A DNA stretch of 64,000 nt from 67-14 sp020438345 (GTDB lineage: Bacteria > Actinomycetota > Thermoleophilia > Solirubrobacterales > 70-9): positions 71,308 to 135,307 of the forward strand of contig CALMSY010000018.1 in assembly GCA_937872475.1 (NCBI GenBank), written 5' to 3'. The position numbers and the translations under genes were made by a program. The notes beneath the pieces were generated by a model, which saw nothing but the letters and a program-made list of their open reading frames with translations, searched no databases and had not been told where the DNA came from. Below, in pieces: positions 46,063 through 52,900 of the stretch. The first letter of the stretch is position 1; the number at the start of each line of letters is the position of its first letter.

Positions 46063-46316
46063 ACGTCCGCCTCGACTTCCCCGAAGACCTGGTCGAAGCA
46101 ATCGCAGACCGAGTGGCGCAGCGGATCGGCAACTCCCCCGTGTCGCCGCTCCTCACCGTCGAAGAGGCCGCCGAGTATCTCCGCTGCAAACCGAAACGGA
46201 TCTACGACCTCACCAGCCAGAGACGGCTCGCATTCGTCAAGGACGGATCTCGAACCCTGATCCGCCGCGACGCCCTCGACCAGTACCTCGCAGATAACCA
46301 GGAGAACGCCGCATGA
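46059..46316 (+). CDS. AlpA/excisionase-like helix-turn-helix protein
   Basis: 85 residues from GTG 46059, overlapping the preceding stop. The C-terminal half is a MerR-like/HTH_17 DNA-binding domain: LLTVEEAAEYLRCKPKRIYDLTSQRRLAFVKDGSRTLIRRDALDQYL. This is the fold of AlpA regulators and excisionases. The N-terminal ~25 residues (LDFPEDLVEAIADRVAQRI) form an amphipathic helix that could dimerise. In a satellite with a distal integrase it is the best candidate for the recombination directionality factor. Confidence 0.8.
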   Translation: MNVRLDFPEDLVEAIADRVAQRIGNSPVSPLLTVEEAAEYLRCKPKRIYDLTSQRRLAFVKDGSRTLIRRDALDQYLADNQENAA

Positions 46317-46561
46317 CCGATCAGGACCGTACCGCTGCTGATCGCCTCGCGCAGCTCGAGGACCGGCTGATCGCCGTCAAGGGTGACGAGTTCACCACCA
46401 CCCGTCAGCTAGTCCAGGCCCGTCGCCTGACCGTGTTCGCCGGCCAATGGACCCGCCTTGCCCGAGCAGGCACCAACGAGACCAACCAGACCAAAGCGCT
46501 GCGACGCGCCCAGTTCCACCTAAAGGAAGCACTCAACTCAATCGAGGAGGCCACACGATGA
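46313..46561 (+). CDS. small helical protein, function unknown
   Basis: 82 residues, overlapping both neighbours by ATGA. Sequence DRLAQLEDRLIAVKGDEFTTTRQLVQARRL and ALRRAQFHLKEALNSIEEATR reads as two long helices with a basic centre. No family recognised. Translational coupling suggests a role with the HTH protein before it or the zinc-ribbon protein after it. Confidence 0.55.
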   Translation: MTDQDRTAADRLAQLEDRLIAVKGDEFTTTRQLVQARRLTVFAGQWTRLARAGTNETNQTKALRRAQFHLKEALNSIEEATR

Positions 46562-46833
46562 CCGTCCAGTTCGAACCTTTGACCCGGTGCCCAGGCAAAC
46601 ACCCGGCCACCTTCGAACCCTGCCAATCACTGATCGACACCCACAAGTTCGACCTGTGCTCAACCTGCCGGTACGGAAAACACCCGTCCAGCAATCCCCC
46701 AAGACGCCGGTACCGGCCAGAGCGCGAAAGCCCGGTGCGGAACGCGCTCCCCCCGACCAACGGCCTGGATGTGGACCAGAGGTCGGGGGTCATCACTTCA
46801 ACCAAGAAACAGAGGACCACCAATGACCGATGA
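46558..46833 (+). CDS. small Cys-rich (zinc-ribbon-like) protein
   Basis: 91 residues starting at ATG 46558 (ATGA overlap). Four cysteines in TRCPGKHPATFEPCQS and KFDLCSTCRYGKH could bind one zinc. The remainder is basic and Pro-rich (PPRRRYRPERESP), as in small nucleic-acid-binding proteins. It overlaps the next gene by 11 bp. Function not recognised. Confidence 0.5.
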   Translation: MTVQFEPLTRCPGKHPATFEPCQSLIDTHKFDLCSTCRYGKHPSSNPPRRRYRPERESPVRNALPPTNGLDVDQRSGVITSTKKQRTTNDR

Positions 46834-47287
46834 CCCCGCAGACCGTCTCCGGAAACTCAGGGACGACCTGGCACGAAAAGCGATCTGGGCCGCGCAACTC
46901 AACGCCCGCAAAGATCGCAACGGATTCATCTCGCCGGAAGCCGCACGAGAAGCAAAGGTTGCCGCAGGAATCCTGCAGCCCGAACAAATCCCCGAATCCC
47001 ACCTGAGACTCGCCCGACTCGAAGCGGCCGAACGCCACAACCTCACAGTCGCCCAGGCCGACGCCATGACCGGCACCACCGCCGAAGCGATCGAAGTCGA
47101 AGCCAAAGCACTGGCCACCCCGCCCGGTGACACAGGCGCACGCACCGACCAGACCTGGCCGGCCACAGACCCAACCGGACGAACCCAGCTCACCCAACAA
47201 ATCGCGGAAGCGGAACGCCGAGGCGAAGACGTATCCCGCCTCAAAGCACAGCTACTGCTCCATCCCGCCAACCAACCGAAAGGCTGA
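46823..47287 (+). CDS. helical Ala/Glu-rich protein, function unknown
   Basis: 154 residues from ATG 46823. It begins DDPADRLRKLRDDLARKAIWAAQLNARKD and continues FISPEAAREAKVAAGILQPEQIP. Overall it is alpha-helical and acidic, with a basic patch and a Thr/Pro-rich part (ATPPGDTGARTDQTWP). Coiled-coil-like and soluble. I see no homology; it could be a scaffold- or size-redirecting-type protein, as carried by satellites, but that is speculation. It starts in the 3' part of the zinc-ribbon gene and ends 3 bp before the next. Confidence 0.5.
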   Translation: MTDDPADRLRKLRDDLARKAIWAAQLNARKDRNGFISPEAAREAKVAAGILQPEQIPESHLRLARLEAAERHNLTVAQADAMTGTTAEAIEVEAKALATPPGDTGARTDQTWPATDPTGRTQLTQQIAEAERRGEDVSRLKAQLLLHPANQPKG

Positions 47288-47290
47288 CCA

Positions 47291-47932
47291 ATGACCACCG
47301 CACCCCTCAACCTCCCGCAACTCCCGAAGATCGAAAGGGCATCCGTCCCACCCGAACTCGTCACCCTCCACCCCAGCTTCAAGAAGCTACTCGCAACCCG
47401 AACCAAAGCGATCAGCCAGGCAACCCAGGCCCGCGCCGAATACGACCGGAAAGTCAAGGCACTCACCGAGGCCCGGAAGAAAGACAGCGATGCGTTCACC
47501 CAGGCCGCGCTCAACGGCAAGCCCGACCCCGGACGCGCCCACGAGTCAACCGCCATCCGCGAACTTGATGAAGCGCACCGCACCGCCGAAGGCCACATCA
47601 ACGCCGCGAACATCGCCACCCGCGAAATCCAGGCCGCCATCAACGGAGACACCGGAACCAAAGCCCTCGAAGCGTGCGAAGAGAAAACAGCCAAGGCACT
47701 CCAGTCGCTATCCGAGCACGCAACGGTAGCCCTCGCTGACCTCGCCGAGATCTCAGCATACGCACGAATCACCGAGATCCTCCAGAAAACCCGCAAGGGC
47801 AAGACCCGGTACTCGACCGTAGCGTCCGCACCGATCCGCACCGCCCATGTCAACTGGCACGGCCAGGGAGTTGACCCGGTCCTCGTCCTGCGGCAGCTCG
47901 CCGATGGCTACAAGCCCCAGATCGAATCATGA
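47291..47932 (+). CDS. coiled-coil protein of the element, function unknown
   Basis: 213 residues. The middle is a long coiled coil (SQATQARAEYDRKVKALTEARKKDSDAF ... EGHINAANIATREIQAAI). The end is YSTVASAPIRTAHVNWHGQGVDPVLVLRQLADGYKPQ. Helical, soluble, no enzyme motif. It starts 3 bp after the previous gene and precedes the 141-bp gap before the terminase small subunit. Its position next to the packaging genes would suit a capsid-interacting role, but nothing in the sequence proves that. Confidence 0.5.
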   Translation: MTTAPLNLPQLPKIERASVPPELVTLHPSFKKLLATRTKAISQATQARAEYDRKVKALTEARKKDSDAFTQAALNGKPDPGRAHESTAIRELDEAHRTAEGHINAANIATREIQAAINGDTGTKALEACEEKTAKALQSLSEHATVALADLAEISAYARITEILQKTRKGKTRYSTVASAPIRTAHVNWHGQGVDPVLVLRQLADGYKPQIES

Positions 47933-48073
47933 AGCGCTCCGAGACCCCCGGGGGGAGGCATACCAACACGACGACCCCCCCTCCCCCTGACCGGGGAGAC
48001 CATCACCTCGCCGGTCGGCCAATGCGGCAGCGTTCGTTTTACAGGGCCCCTGGTGGCCTGAAGCGAGGCCCTG
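47933..48073. other. intergenic region before terS (candidate packaging/cos site)
   Basis: 141 bp without a gene. It contains C- and G-runs (CCCCCGGGGGG, ACCCCCCCTCCCCCTGA) and short palindromes (CAGGGCCCCTG). In cos-type phages and satellites the packaging site often lies just upstream of terS; there is no direct evidence here. Confidence 0.3.
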
Positions 48074-48547
48074 ATGACAGCTAAGGCGAAGAAATCACCG
48101 GCCACGAAGCCGGCCGCGAAGCCCAGGAAAGCCCCGACAAGGAAACCGAAGGAACCGGAGTTGAAGCATCCTTGCCCGCCATACATTGGCGATGAGGGCA
48201 GGGCTCTATGGAACCGCCTGGTCGGTGCCCTCGGCGAGGAATGGAACCTTGACGAGCGCGAGCTTGCCCTGCTGGAAGAGGCGGCGAAGACTGCCGATGA
48301 ACTCGGCGAGCTAGGCGAAGCCCTGGACCGGGACGGCATGACCGTTACCGGCTCCAGGGGCCAGCCCGTCCTTCATCCGGCGGTCGGCGAGATCCGTCAG
48401 ATGCGAACCCTTCTGCTCAGGTTGTTGGGGAGCATTGAGTTGTCTGATCCGATCGAGGCTGTTCAGGCCGCGACCCCGGAGCAGGCGAAGAAGCGCAGGG
48501 CCGCTAGTGCCCGGTGGGCGCGTGAGTCGAGAAGGCTGGCTCGCTGA
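48074..48547 (+). CDS. phage terminase small subunit, P27 family
   Basis: 157 residues. After a Lys/Pro-rich start the P27 TerS pattern is clear: PYIGDEGRALWNRLVGALGEEWNLDERELALLEEAAKTADEL, then LEALDRDGMTVTGSRGQPVLHPAVGEIRQMRTLLLRLLGSI. TerS proteins choose the DNA to be packaged and recruit the large terminase. No large terminase is present, so this protein would have to work with a helper phage's TerL, as in satellites that redirect packaging. Its stop overlaps the next start (TGATG). Confidence 0.88.
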   Translation: MTAKAKKSPATKPAAKPRKAPTRKPKEPELKHPCPPYIGDEGRALWNRLVGALGEEWNLDERELALLEEAAKTADELGELGEALDRDGMTVTGSRGQPVLHPAVGEIRQMRTLLLRLLGSIELSDPIEAVQAATPEQAKKRRAASARWARESRRLAR

Positions 48548-48828
48548 TGGGCTACCGGGTGGCAACGGAGAAGGAAGCCCCGAAAGTCAAGAGGGGCGGC
48601 ATTCCGACGATGTACCTGATTCAGGCAAGGCTCAGGCTCGCCGGGAAGGCCCAGGATCGCGGATGTGTGATCGACCGGGCGCACTATGCGCGGGAGCTTG
48701 ATCTACCAATCAATCATGAGGACGTTTATCGGGCGGCCTACGCCGATGCCGGGTTGCTCGAGGAGTTCCTCGCCGAGGCTGAACGGTTGAGGCGACTCAA
48801 GGTCGGAACGAAGTTTCACAAGCCATGA
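48547..48828 (+). CDS. small protein between terS and the HNH gene, function unknown
   Basis: 93 residues, basic and helical (YLIQARLRLAGKAQDRGCVIDRAHYARELDLP ... LLEEFLAEAERLRRLKVGTKFHKP). Starts on the last base of terS and overlaps the HNH gene by 4 bp. No known domain. Coupling with both neighbours suggests it belongs to the packaging module. Confidence 0.55.
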   Translation: MGYRVATEKEAPKVKRGGIPTMYLIQARLRLAGKAQDRGCVIDRAHYARELDLPINHEDVYRAAYADAGLLEEFLAEAERLRRLKVGTKFHKP

Positions 48829-49157
48829 GGGCAAAGAAAATCTGCTCACACCCGTCATGTTTCAACCTGGCCCCGTGTCGCGATCACGGCAAGAAGCCGT
48901 GGGAGGGATCGAGGCGCAGGGAACACACGAAGGTTTCGACCTACCGGTCTCAGAAACGCCGGAAGTTCATGCTGAAGAGGGACGAGTTGACTTGCGCGAT
49001 TTGCGGCCAGGTCCGGCTCGCCACGGATCTCCAGGTCGATCACGTCATTCCCCTGGCCGAGGGTGGTCCGGACACGATCGAGAACTGCCAGCTGGCTTGT
49101 TTGGAGTGCCATTCCCGAAAGACGTCCGAAGAGGCCCAACGGGGCCGGTCGGGTTGA
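48825..49157 (+). CDS. HNH endonuclease next to terS
   Basis: 110 residues. The HNH core is LTCAICGQVRLATDLQVDHVIPLAEGGPDTIENCQLACLECHSRK: paired CxxC zinc knuckles, the catalytic His in DH, and the Asn and second His region. Phage HNH proteins beside terminases are needed for cos cleavage and packaging, for example in HK97-like phages. That fits the terS neighbour. The first ~45 residues (CSHPSCFNLAPCRDHGKKP) carry extra cysteines and basic residues. Confidence 0.9.
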   Translation: MRAKKICSHPSCFNLAPCRDHGKKPWEGSRRREHTKVSTYRSQKRRKFMLKRDELTCAICGQVRLATDLQVDHVIPLAEGGPDTIENCQLACLECHSRKTSEEAQRGRSG

Positions 49158-49174
49158 CCTTGGCTGCCGATACT

Positions 49175-49203
49175 TTGCGGATTCTGCCGGATCGCGCTAC
49201 CCT
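49175..49203 (+). promoter_or_regulatory. putative promoter before the gene at 49357
   Basis: TTGCGG, a 17-bp spacer and TACCCT form a sigma-70-type promoter pattern just after the HNH gene. It would start transcription of 49357, the hairpin-array gene and the integrase. Confidence 0.4.
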
Positions 49204-49217
49204 CCCTGCACATAAGT

Positions 49218-49246
49218 GCCCCCGCGTTGGTGGAACAACCGGGGGC
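49218..49246. other. strong hairpin in the leader of the gene at 49357
   Basis: GCCCCCG pairs with CGGGGGC, with an inner GTTG/CAAC step, between the putative promoter and the next gene. It has no T-run; it could be an attenuator or a processing site. Confidence 0.45.
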
Positions 49247-49356
49247 GCGGCACCGGGTCAAGGACTACTCGCCCCGGCGCATTCGGAACCTATCCGACGC
49301 GCAGGATCGTTGCGTTCTTCGACTCGTTGCACCAATCACAACGAGAGGACAGCAGC

Positions 49357-49797
49357 ATGAGTGAAGCGACGATCACAATTCCACCGGAGAGCATTCACCG
49401 GTTCCGTGACGCTCTGCGGATCGAGGCCGCGAAGTACGCCAAGAACTTCGCTGAGTTCGTCGAAACTTGGAGCGAGAACGACAACGAAGGCAGCCGGGAG
49501 GATGTAGGAAGCGAGATTCACCGGGCCACCGAAGCCCTAAGACTCGCCGACTCGATCGGTGACCAGGACGGGCCGCTCGAAGTTACCGGGGATGCTTGGG
49601 TGCTTTCCGATACCGCCGACAAACTCTTGGTGCAGTTGCTCGAAGAGGCGAAGGATGCCGCTGGCGAGGCTCCCTGCGAATATGCCGAAGTAGCGGCGCT
49701 CGCTGGCCGGATCGAGACATGGGCGAAAGTCTGCGAGCAGACCGACGCAACCTACCGGCGGCTGGACACGGCAACCGAAGCGGAGCCGGTCGCATGA
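49357..49797 (+). CDS. acidic helical protein, function unknown
   Basis: 146 residues from ATG 49357 (MSEATITIPPESIHRFRDALRI). Sequence is all-helical and strongly acidic (ENDNEGSREDVGSEIHRATEALRLADSIGDQDG ... LVQLLEEAKDAAGEAPCEYAEVAAL). No enzyme motif. Small acidic satellite proteins sometimes mimic DNA or bind phage factors, but this is only a possibility. The stop overlaps the next start as ATGA, tying it to the hairpin-array ORF. Confidence 0.6.
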   Translation: MSEATITIPPESIHRFRDALRIEAAKYAKNFAEFVETWSENDNEGSREDVGSEIHRATEALRLADSIGDQDGPLEVTGDAWVLSDTADKLLVQLLEEAKDAAGEAPCEYAEVAALAGRIETWAKVCEQTDATYRRLDTATEAEPVA

Positions 49798-50147
49798 CCG
49801 CAGGTGTCCCAAATGGGACAGTTGACGTGTCCGGAATCGGACAGGTGGCAACCGGGGATATTCCCCAGCTCGAGGCCGGACAGGGCTCAACTGGTCAAAT
49901 TAGCCAGTTGACGGCGGGACGTGGCGAAACTAGCCACGTCCAGGCCGGACGTGCGGAGTTTCCGCACGTCTCGGCTTCACGGCAGACGTGGGGAGATTCC
50001 CCACGCAGCGTGTCCAATCTGGACACACCGGCAGGTGTGTCAAGTGACACAGTGGCGGGCGGGGGCGAATCCCCGTCTGCCACGCCTCGACAGATCGTGG
50101 ACTTGATCGTGGTGACGTACTGGAAACAAGGACGGAGGATTCGCTGA
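49794..50147 (+). CDS. open reading frame built on a hairpin array
   Basis: 117 codons, coupled to the previous gene by ATGA and to the integrase by TGATG. Almost the whole frame is made of palindromes (49805-50083). They give protein segments with a loose theme such as VPNGT, VSGIGQ, GDIPQL, GQISQL, GETSHV, AEFPHV, VSNLDT and VSSDT. The last ~25 residues (PRQIVDLIVVTYWKQGRRIR) are free of hairpins and look like a basic amphipathic helix. Whether the protein matters or the DNA/RNA structure does cannot be decided here; unbroken phase over ten hairpins suggests it is translated. Confidence 0.5.
   Translation: MTAGVPNGTVDVSGIGQVATGDIPQLEAGQGSTGQISQLTAGRGETSHVQAGRAEFPHVSASRQTWGDSPRSVSNLDTPAGVSSDTVAGGGESPSATPRQIVDLIVVTYWKQGRRIR
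49805..50083. repeat. array of ten hairpins of unlike sequence
   Basis: Ten inverted repeats in 279 bp, mostly 19-32 bp apart. Arms (start-end): TGTCCC (49805-49820), TGTCCG (49828-49843), GGGGA (49854-49866), TCAACTGG (49887-49911), GGACGTGGC (49917-49941), GACGTGCGGA (49948-49970), CGTGGGGA (49987-50005), GTGTCCA (50010-50026), TGTGTCA (50036-50051), and a 13-bp one with two G-T pairs from GTGGCGGGCGGGG (50052-50083). All arms pair perfectly otherwise. ACACACC/GGTGTGT (50023-50040) is an alternative pairing. Sequences differ while complementarity is kept. Confidence 0.9.
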
Positions 50148-51448
50148 TGGCCGCGAAGCTCGAAAAGACAAGGCATCCGGGCATCTACCGTCGAGGTGCC
50201 CGGTACGTCGTCAGATTCACCGACGGCGACGGAAAGAGTCGCCAGGAGTCCGCCCGTACTCTCGACGATGCCCGAACTCTCAAAGCCAAGCGAATGGCTG
50301 AGGTCTCGGCGGGGGAGCACCAGCCAGCCAGCCGGATCAAGTTCAGTGAGTACGCGACCGATTGGGTTGACCGCTACCAGGGCCGAGGAAGCCGAGGGTT
50401 CAGGGAATCGACCCGCGACGATTACCGCCGCGACTTGAACCGGTACGTCATTCCTTACTTCAACGGCAAGATCCGCCGAACGGTCGAGCAGATCAGCCCG
50501 ACGGACGTTGCCGCTTTCGTCGGGTGGCTCTGCGACCAGTCAGAGCAGGGCAAGAGAACAGCGGAGGAGAAGCGCCAGAAGGCCGCAGACCGCGACGGGA
50601 CCGACCCCAAGGCCGTCAAAGTGAAGGTCGATCCGGCCTACCTCGCCGACGCAACCGCGAGGCGCATCCCCCCCCCTCTCCGGGCTTGCCTGTCCACGGC
50701 CTTAGCCGAGGGCTTGATCCGCCACAACCCGACGACAGGCGTCGCTCTCCCGGCCCGAGACGAACAAAGAGCGATCGACAAGGGCACAGACCACGATCAG
50801 GAGGACGTGAAGGCTCTGACCACCGGAGAGCTTGAAACATTCCTCCAGGTGACCCCTGAGCGCTGGAGGGTGTTCTTTGAGTGCCTCGCGGTTACTGGCA
50901 TCCGGGTATCGGAGGCTTTCGCGCTTCGGTGGCGAGACCTCGACCTGGATGGCTCCACCCCGAACCTGAAAGTGCGACGGGCCTATGTCCGGGGCAGGTT
51001 CGGTCCGCCGAAGTCCAGGTACGGCAAGAGGACGATTCCCCTTTCGGCGTCAATGGTCGATCGGTTCCGTAAGCGCCGGAAGGAAACCGAGTGGCCGGGA
51101 GACAGCGACCTGGTCTTCCCCGCCGAGAACGGCAACCCTCACCACCAAGAGAATGTCCGCCGACGAGCCTTGAAACCAACCGCCGAAGAGGCCGGAGTGC
51201 CGTGGACTGGATTTCACACTTTCCGGCATACATGCGCCACCCGGCTATTCGCAGAGGGCAGGAATGCTGTCCAGGTCCAGCGGTGGCTTGGCCACCACTC
51301 CCCGGCCTTCACGCTCCAGGTCTATGTCCACCTGCTGAACGACGATCTTGGCGGTGCGCTCGAAATCGGGGCAAAAACCGACCCAGGGTGTCACGAGGGT
51401 GTCACGTTGACCCACGGAAACAGCCCGAAACTACACGCAATCAACTAG
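50147..51448 (+). CDS. int: tyrosine-type site-specific integrase
   Basis: 433 residues. An N-terminal arm-binding AP2-like segment (RHPGIYRRGARYVVRFTDGDGKSRQES) precedes the SAM-like core-binding domain (FSEYATDWVDRYQGRGSRG) and the catalytic domain. The catalytic residues are visible: Arg in VTGIRVSEAFALRWRD, the Lys region of KSRYGKRTIPLS, His-x-x-Arg in FHTFRHTCATRLF, His in WLGHHSPAFTLQVY and the Tyr nucleophile in that QVYVHL. A run of nine C at ~50668 encodes part of IPPPLRACL and does not break the frame. It lies at the attR end, 56 bp from the repeat, as expected for an attP next to int. Confidence 0.96.
   Translation: MAAKLEKTRHPGIYRRGARYVVRFTDGDGKSRQESARTLDDARTLKAKRMAEVSAGEHQPASRIKFSEYATDWVDRYQGRGSRGFRESTRDDYRRDLNRYVIPYFNGKIRRTVEQISPTDVAAFVGWLCDQSEQGKRTAEEKRQKAADRDGTDPKAVKVKVDPAYLADATARRIPPPLRACLSTALAEGLIRHNPTTGVALPARDEQRAIDKGTDHDQEDVKALTTGELETFLQVTPERWRVFFECLAVTGIRVSEAFALRWRDLDLDGSTPNLKVRRAYVRGRFGPPKSRYGKRTIPLSASMVDRFRKRRKETEWPGDSDLVFPAENGNPHHQENVRRRALKPTAEEAGVPWTGFHTFRHTCATRLFAEGRNAVQVQRWLGHHSPAFTLQVYVHLLNDDLGGALEIGAKTDPGCHEGVTLTHGNSPKLHAIN
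51388..51406 (+). promoter_or_regulatory. paired GTGTCACG sites, right end (candidate integrase arm sites)
   Basis: GTGTCACG at 51388-51395 and 51399-51406, within the 3' end of int. They have the same orientation as the pair at 41021 and 41033. In the circular form both pairs would flank attP. Confidence 0.5.
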
Positions 51449-51503
51449 CCGCAAACCGTGCTACAGAGCCAGAACACGCACCCGCAAGAAAGTGCCGGGA
51501 GCG

Positions 51504-51548
51504 ATCATAATCCGCGTGTCGGGGGTTCAAGTCCCTCCCCCGGTACTT
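51504..51548 (+). repeat. attR (copy of the tRNA-Met 3' half)
   Basis: Forty-four of 45 bases match attL. It begins at the anticodon loop, so no complete tRNA can form here. Confidence 0.92.
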
Positions 51549-51935
51549 TGAGGACCAGTCGCAGGGTGTCTGAGGCGATGCCCTCGAACTCACGGATTCC
51601 TTTGCTTTGCCTGATGTAGCTGTATTGTCGCGCCAGCAGTTGAGGCAGCTTCGGTAGGGAAGCGAACCGGCACAGGAAGGTTCACCTCGCTTCGTCCGCT
51701 TCGGGGTTTTGGTCCCGTTTCGGATCTCCGGGCCTCCTTGCCAATTCTGATATGACGAGCAGTTCTCGGCTCACATGTATTCGACACGCATTGGTTGGCG
51801 TGCCTTCCGTGCGCCACCCATGCGACACCCGGTGATCTCCCCTGCCCTAAAACGAACCAGGAGGTCCCCGAGAGGATTTCCGTCCCGGCGGCTTCTTGGC
51901 CTGTCGTGGTTCTCAGGGGCGACGGCCTGAGGCGA
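51549..51935. other. non-coding stretch right of attR
   Basis: I see no convincing gene. Open frames here lack sensible starts or composition. It may be the native 3' flank of tRNA-Met or a decayed older insertion. Confidence 0.5.
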
Positions 51936-52730
51936 TCAGGACGGTGGCGTCCATGGCCACGCCATCCGGTGTGATCTCGGCTCTGAATCTCCGAATTCGA
52001 GGGCTCTTTGGCGGATCGACTCGCGGACCTCCGGCTCCATCCCTTCGTAGGCGATAGCCAGCGGGCCGGCGAGTTGAAGGACCACGTCCCACCAGGTCTC
52101 GACCGAATCAGCGGTCATTGGAGCTGAAACCGATTCGACCCCGACCGAGACAAGGCCCGCTGACTCGAGGATCTCTCCAAGCTGACCCGAGTCATCAAGA
52201 GCGAAGGGACTGGGCGCACCTTCCGGCGGGAAGGTCATGCCGAACTCGTCACCGACCGCGTCCAGCGCCAGGGCGAGCCAGGGATTCTCGAGGCGAGGGC
52301 CCCAGGTCATCGCGGCAAAATGGCCGCCGGGCTTTAGCACCCGCAGCGCCTCCGCCACCGCGGCCACATAGTCCGCAGCGAACATCAGGCCGTGACGGAT
52401 GATCACGGCATCGAAAGTCTCGTCGGCAAGCGGAATGTCCTCTTGCCCGCAAAGCAGGGTGCTGGTGTTCTCCAGACCAGCCGATCGGTGTTCCGCTGCC
52501 GCGAGCATGCCGGGCGCGTCGTCAGCGAAAACAACCGAGCCGGACGGACCGACCCTCGCGGTCGCCGCAAGCCCTGCTCCACCCGGACCACAGGCCAGTT
52601 CGATCACATCGTTCCCGGCGGCAATCACAGCGGCATCAAGCATTTCCCGAGTGGCTTCTGCGAGATGTCCATCGACGAACCCGGCGTGGTCTTCCCAGGC
52701 TCCGGAAACGCTGTCCCACATCTCGGACAT
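51936..52730 (-). CDS. class I SAM-dependent methyltransferase with a frameshifted C-terminus
   Basis: 264 residues as read. A UbiE-like methyltransferase: VIELACGPGGAGLAATARVG (motif I, SAM Gly loop), FADDAPGMLAAAEHRS (motif II), EDIPLADETFDAVIIRHGLMF (motif post-II and acidic residue), LRVLKPGGHFAAMTWG. The final residues GDSEPRSHRMAWPWTPPS do not fit. One base shift near 51978-51990 gives AEITPDGVAMDATVLIASGRR and a stop at 51913, the normal end. So the gene has a 1-bp indel or the assembly has an error. Substrate unknown. Confidence 0.82.
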   Translation of the reverse strand: MSEMWDSVSGAWEDHAGFVDGHLAEATREMLDAAVIAAGNDVIELACGPGGAGLAATARVGPSGSVVFADDAPGMLAAAEHRSAGLENTSTLLCGQEDIPLADETFDAVIIRHGLMFAADYVAAVAEALRVLKPGGHFAAMTWGPRLENPWLALALDAVGDEFGMTFPPEGAPSPFALDDSGQLGEILESAGLVSVGVESVSAPMTADSVETWWDVVLQLAGPLAIAYEGMEPEVRESIRQRALEFGDSEPRSHRMAWPWTPPS

Positions 52731-52875
52731 GGTTTGAAACTAACCGATTCCCCGCCTATCCCCGGAGAACTTTCATGGAGAACCCGCATCCGGCCGGGCG
52801 GCCCGCCGAGGACCGGCCGGAAACGAGTCAAGCCGGATAGGTCAAGTCGCCGATGCCGGTCAGCCATCAGCCTTT

Positions 52876-52895
52876 TACACACCTTGTGTATAAAT
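52876..52895 (+). promoter_or_regulatory. palindromic operator and -10 box of a leaderless promoter
   Basis: TACACA-CCT-TGTGTA (52876-52890) is a perfect 6-3-6 palindrome. It overlaps TATAAAT (52889-52895), which ends 5 bp before ATG 52901. The -10 position implies that transcription starts at or next to the ATG. A dimeric repressor bound here would block it. Confidence 0.6.
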
Positions 52896-52900
52896 TAGGT

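Larger units (their letters stand above)
40908..51548 (+). mobile_element. 10.6-kb integrated phage-satellite-like element in tRNA-Met
   Basis: Bounded by a 45-bp direct repeat (one mismatch): the 3' part of tRNA-Met at 40908-40952 and a copy at 51504-51548. Nearly all its genes run left to right. Contents: membrane-anchored protein, HipA-like kinase and DUF3037; XRE regulator; CHC2 zinc-finger protein; SF3 helicase; a block of small coupled genes including an AlpA-like HTH; P27-type TerS and HNH nuclease; hairpin array; tyrosine integrase. No structural, portal, large terminase, lysis or transfer gene is visible. Replication plus packaging genes without a capsid is the plan of PICI-like satellites. 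None of the 72-bp hairpin repeats of the host lies inside. Confidence 0.88.

Noticed and set aside
50668..50676. Frameshift at the poly-C run in the integrase gene
   Set aside because: The frame on both sides continues normal integrase sequence, so the run is in phase.
40908..51548. Integrative conjugative element or complete prophage
   Set aside because: No relaxase, FtsK-like translocase, type IV secretion, capsid, tail, portal or large terminase gene was found between the att repeats.
51590..51817. 75-codon minus-strand frame right of attR
   Set aside because: No ribosome site, low-complexity composition and no recognisable domain.
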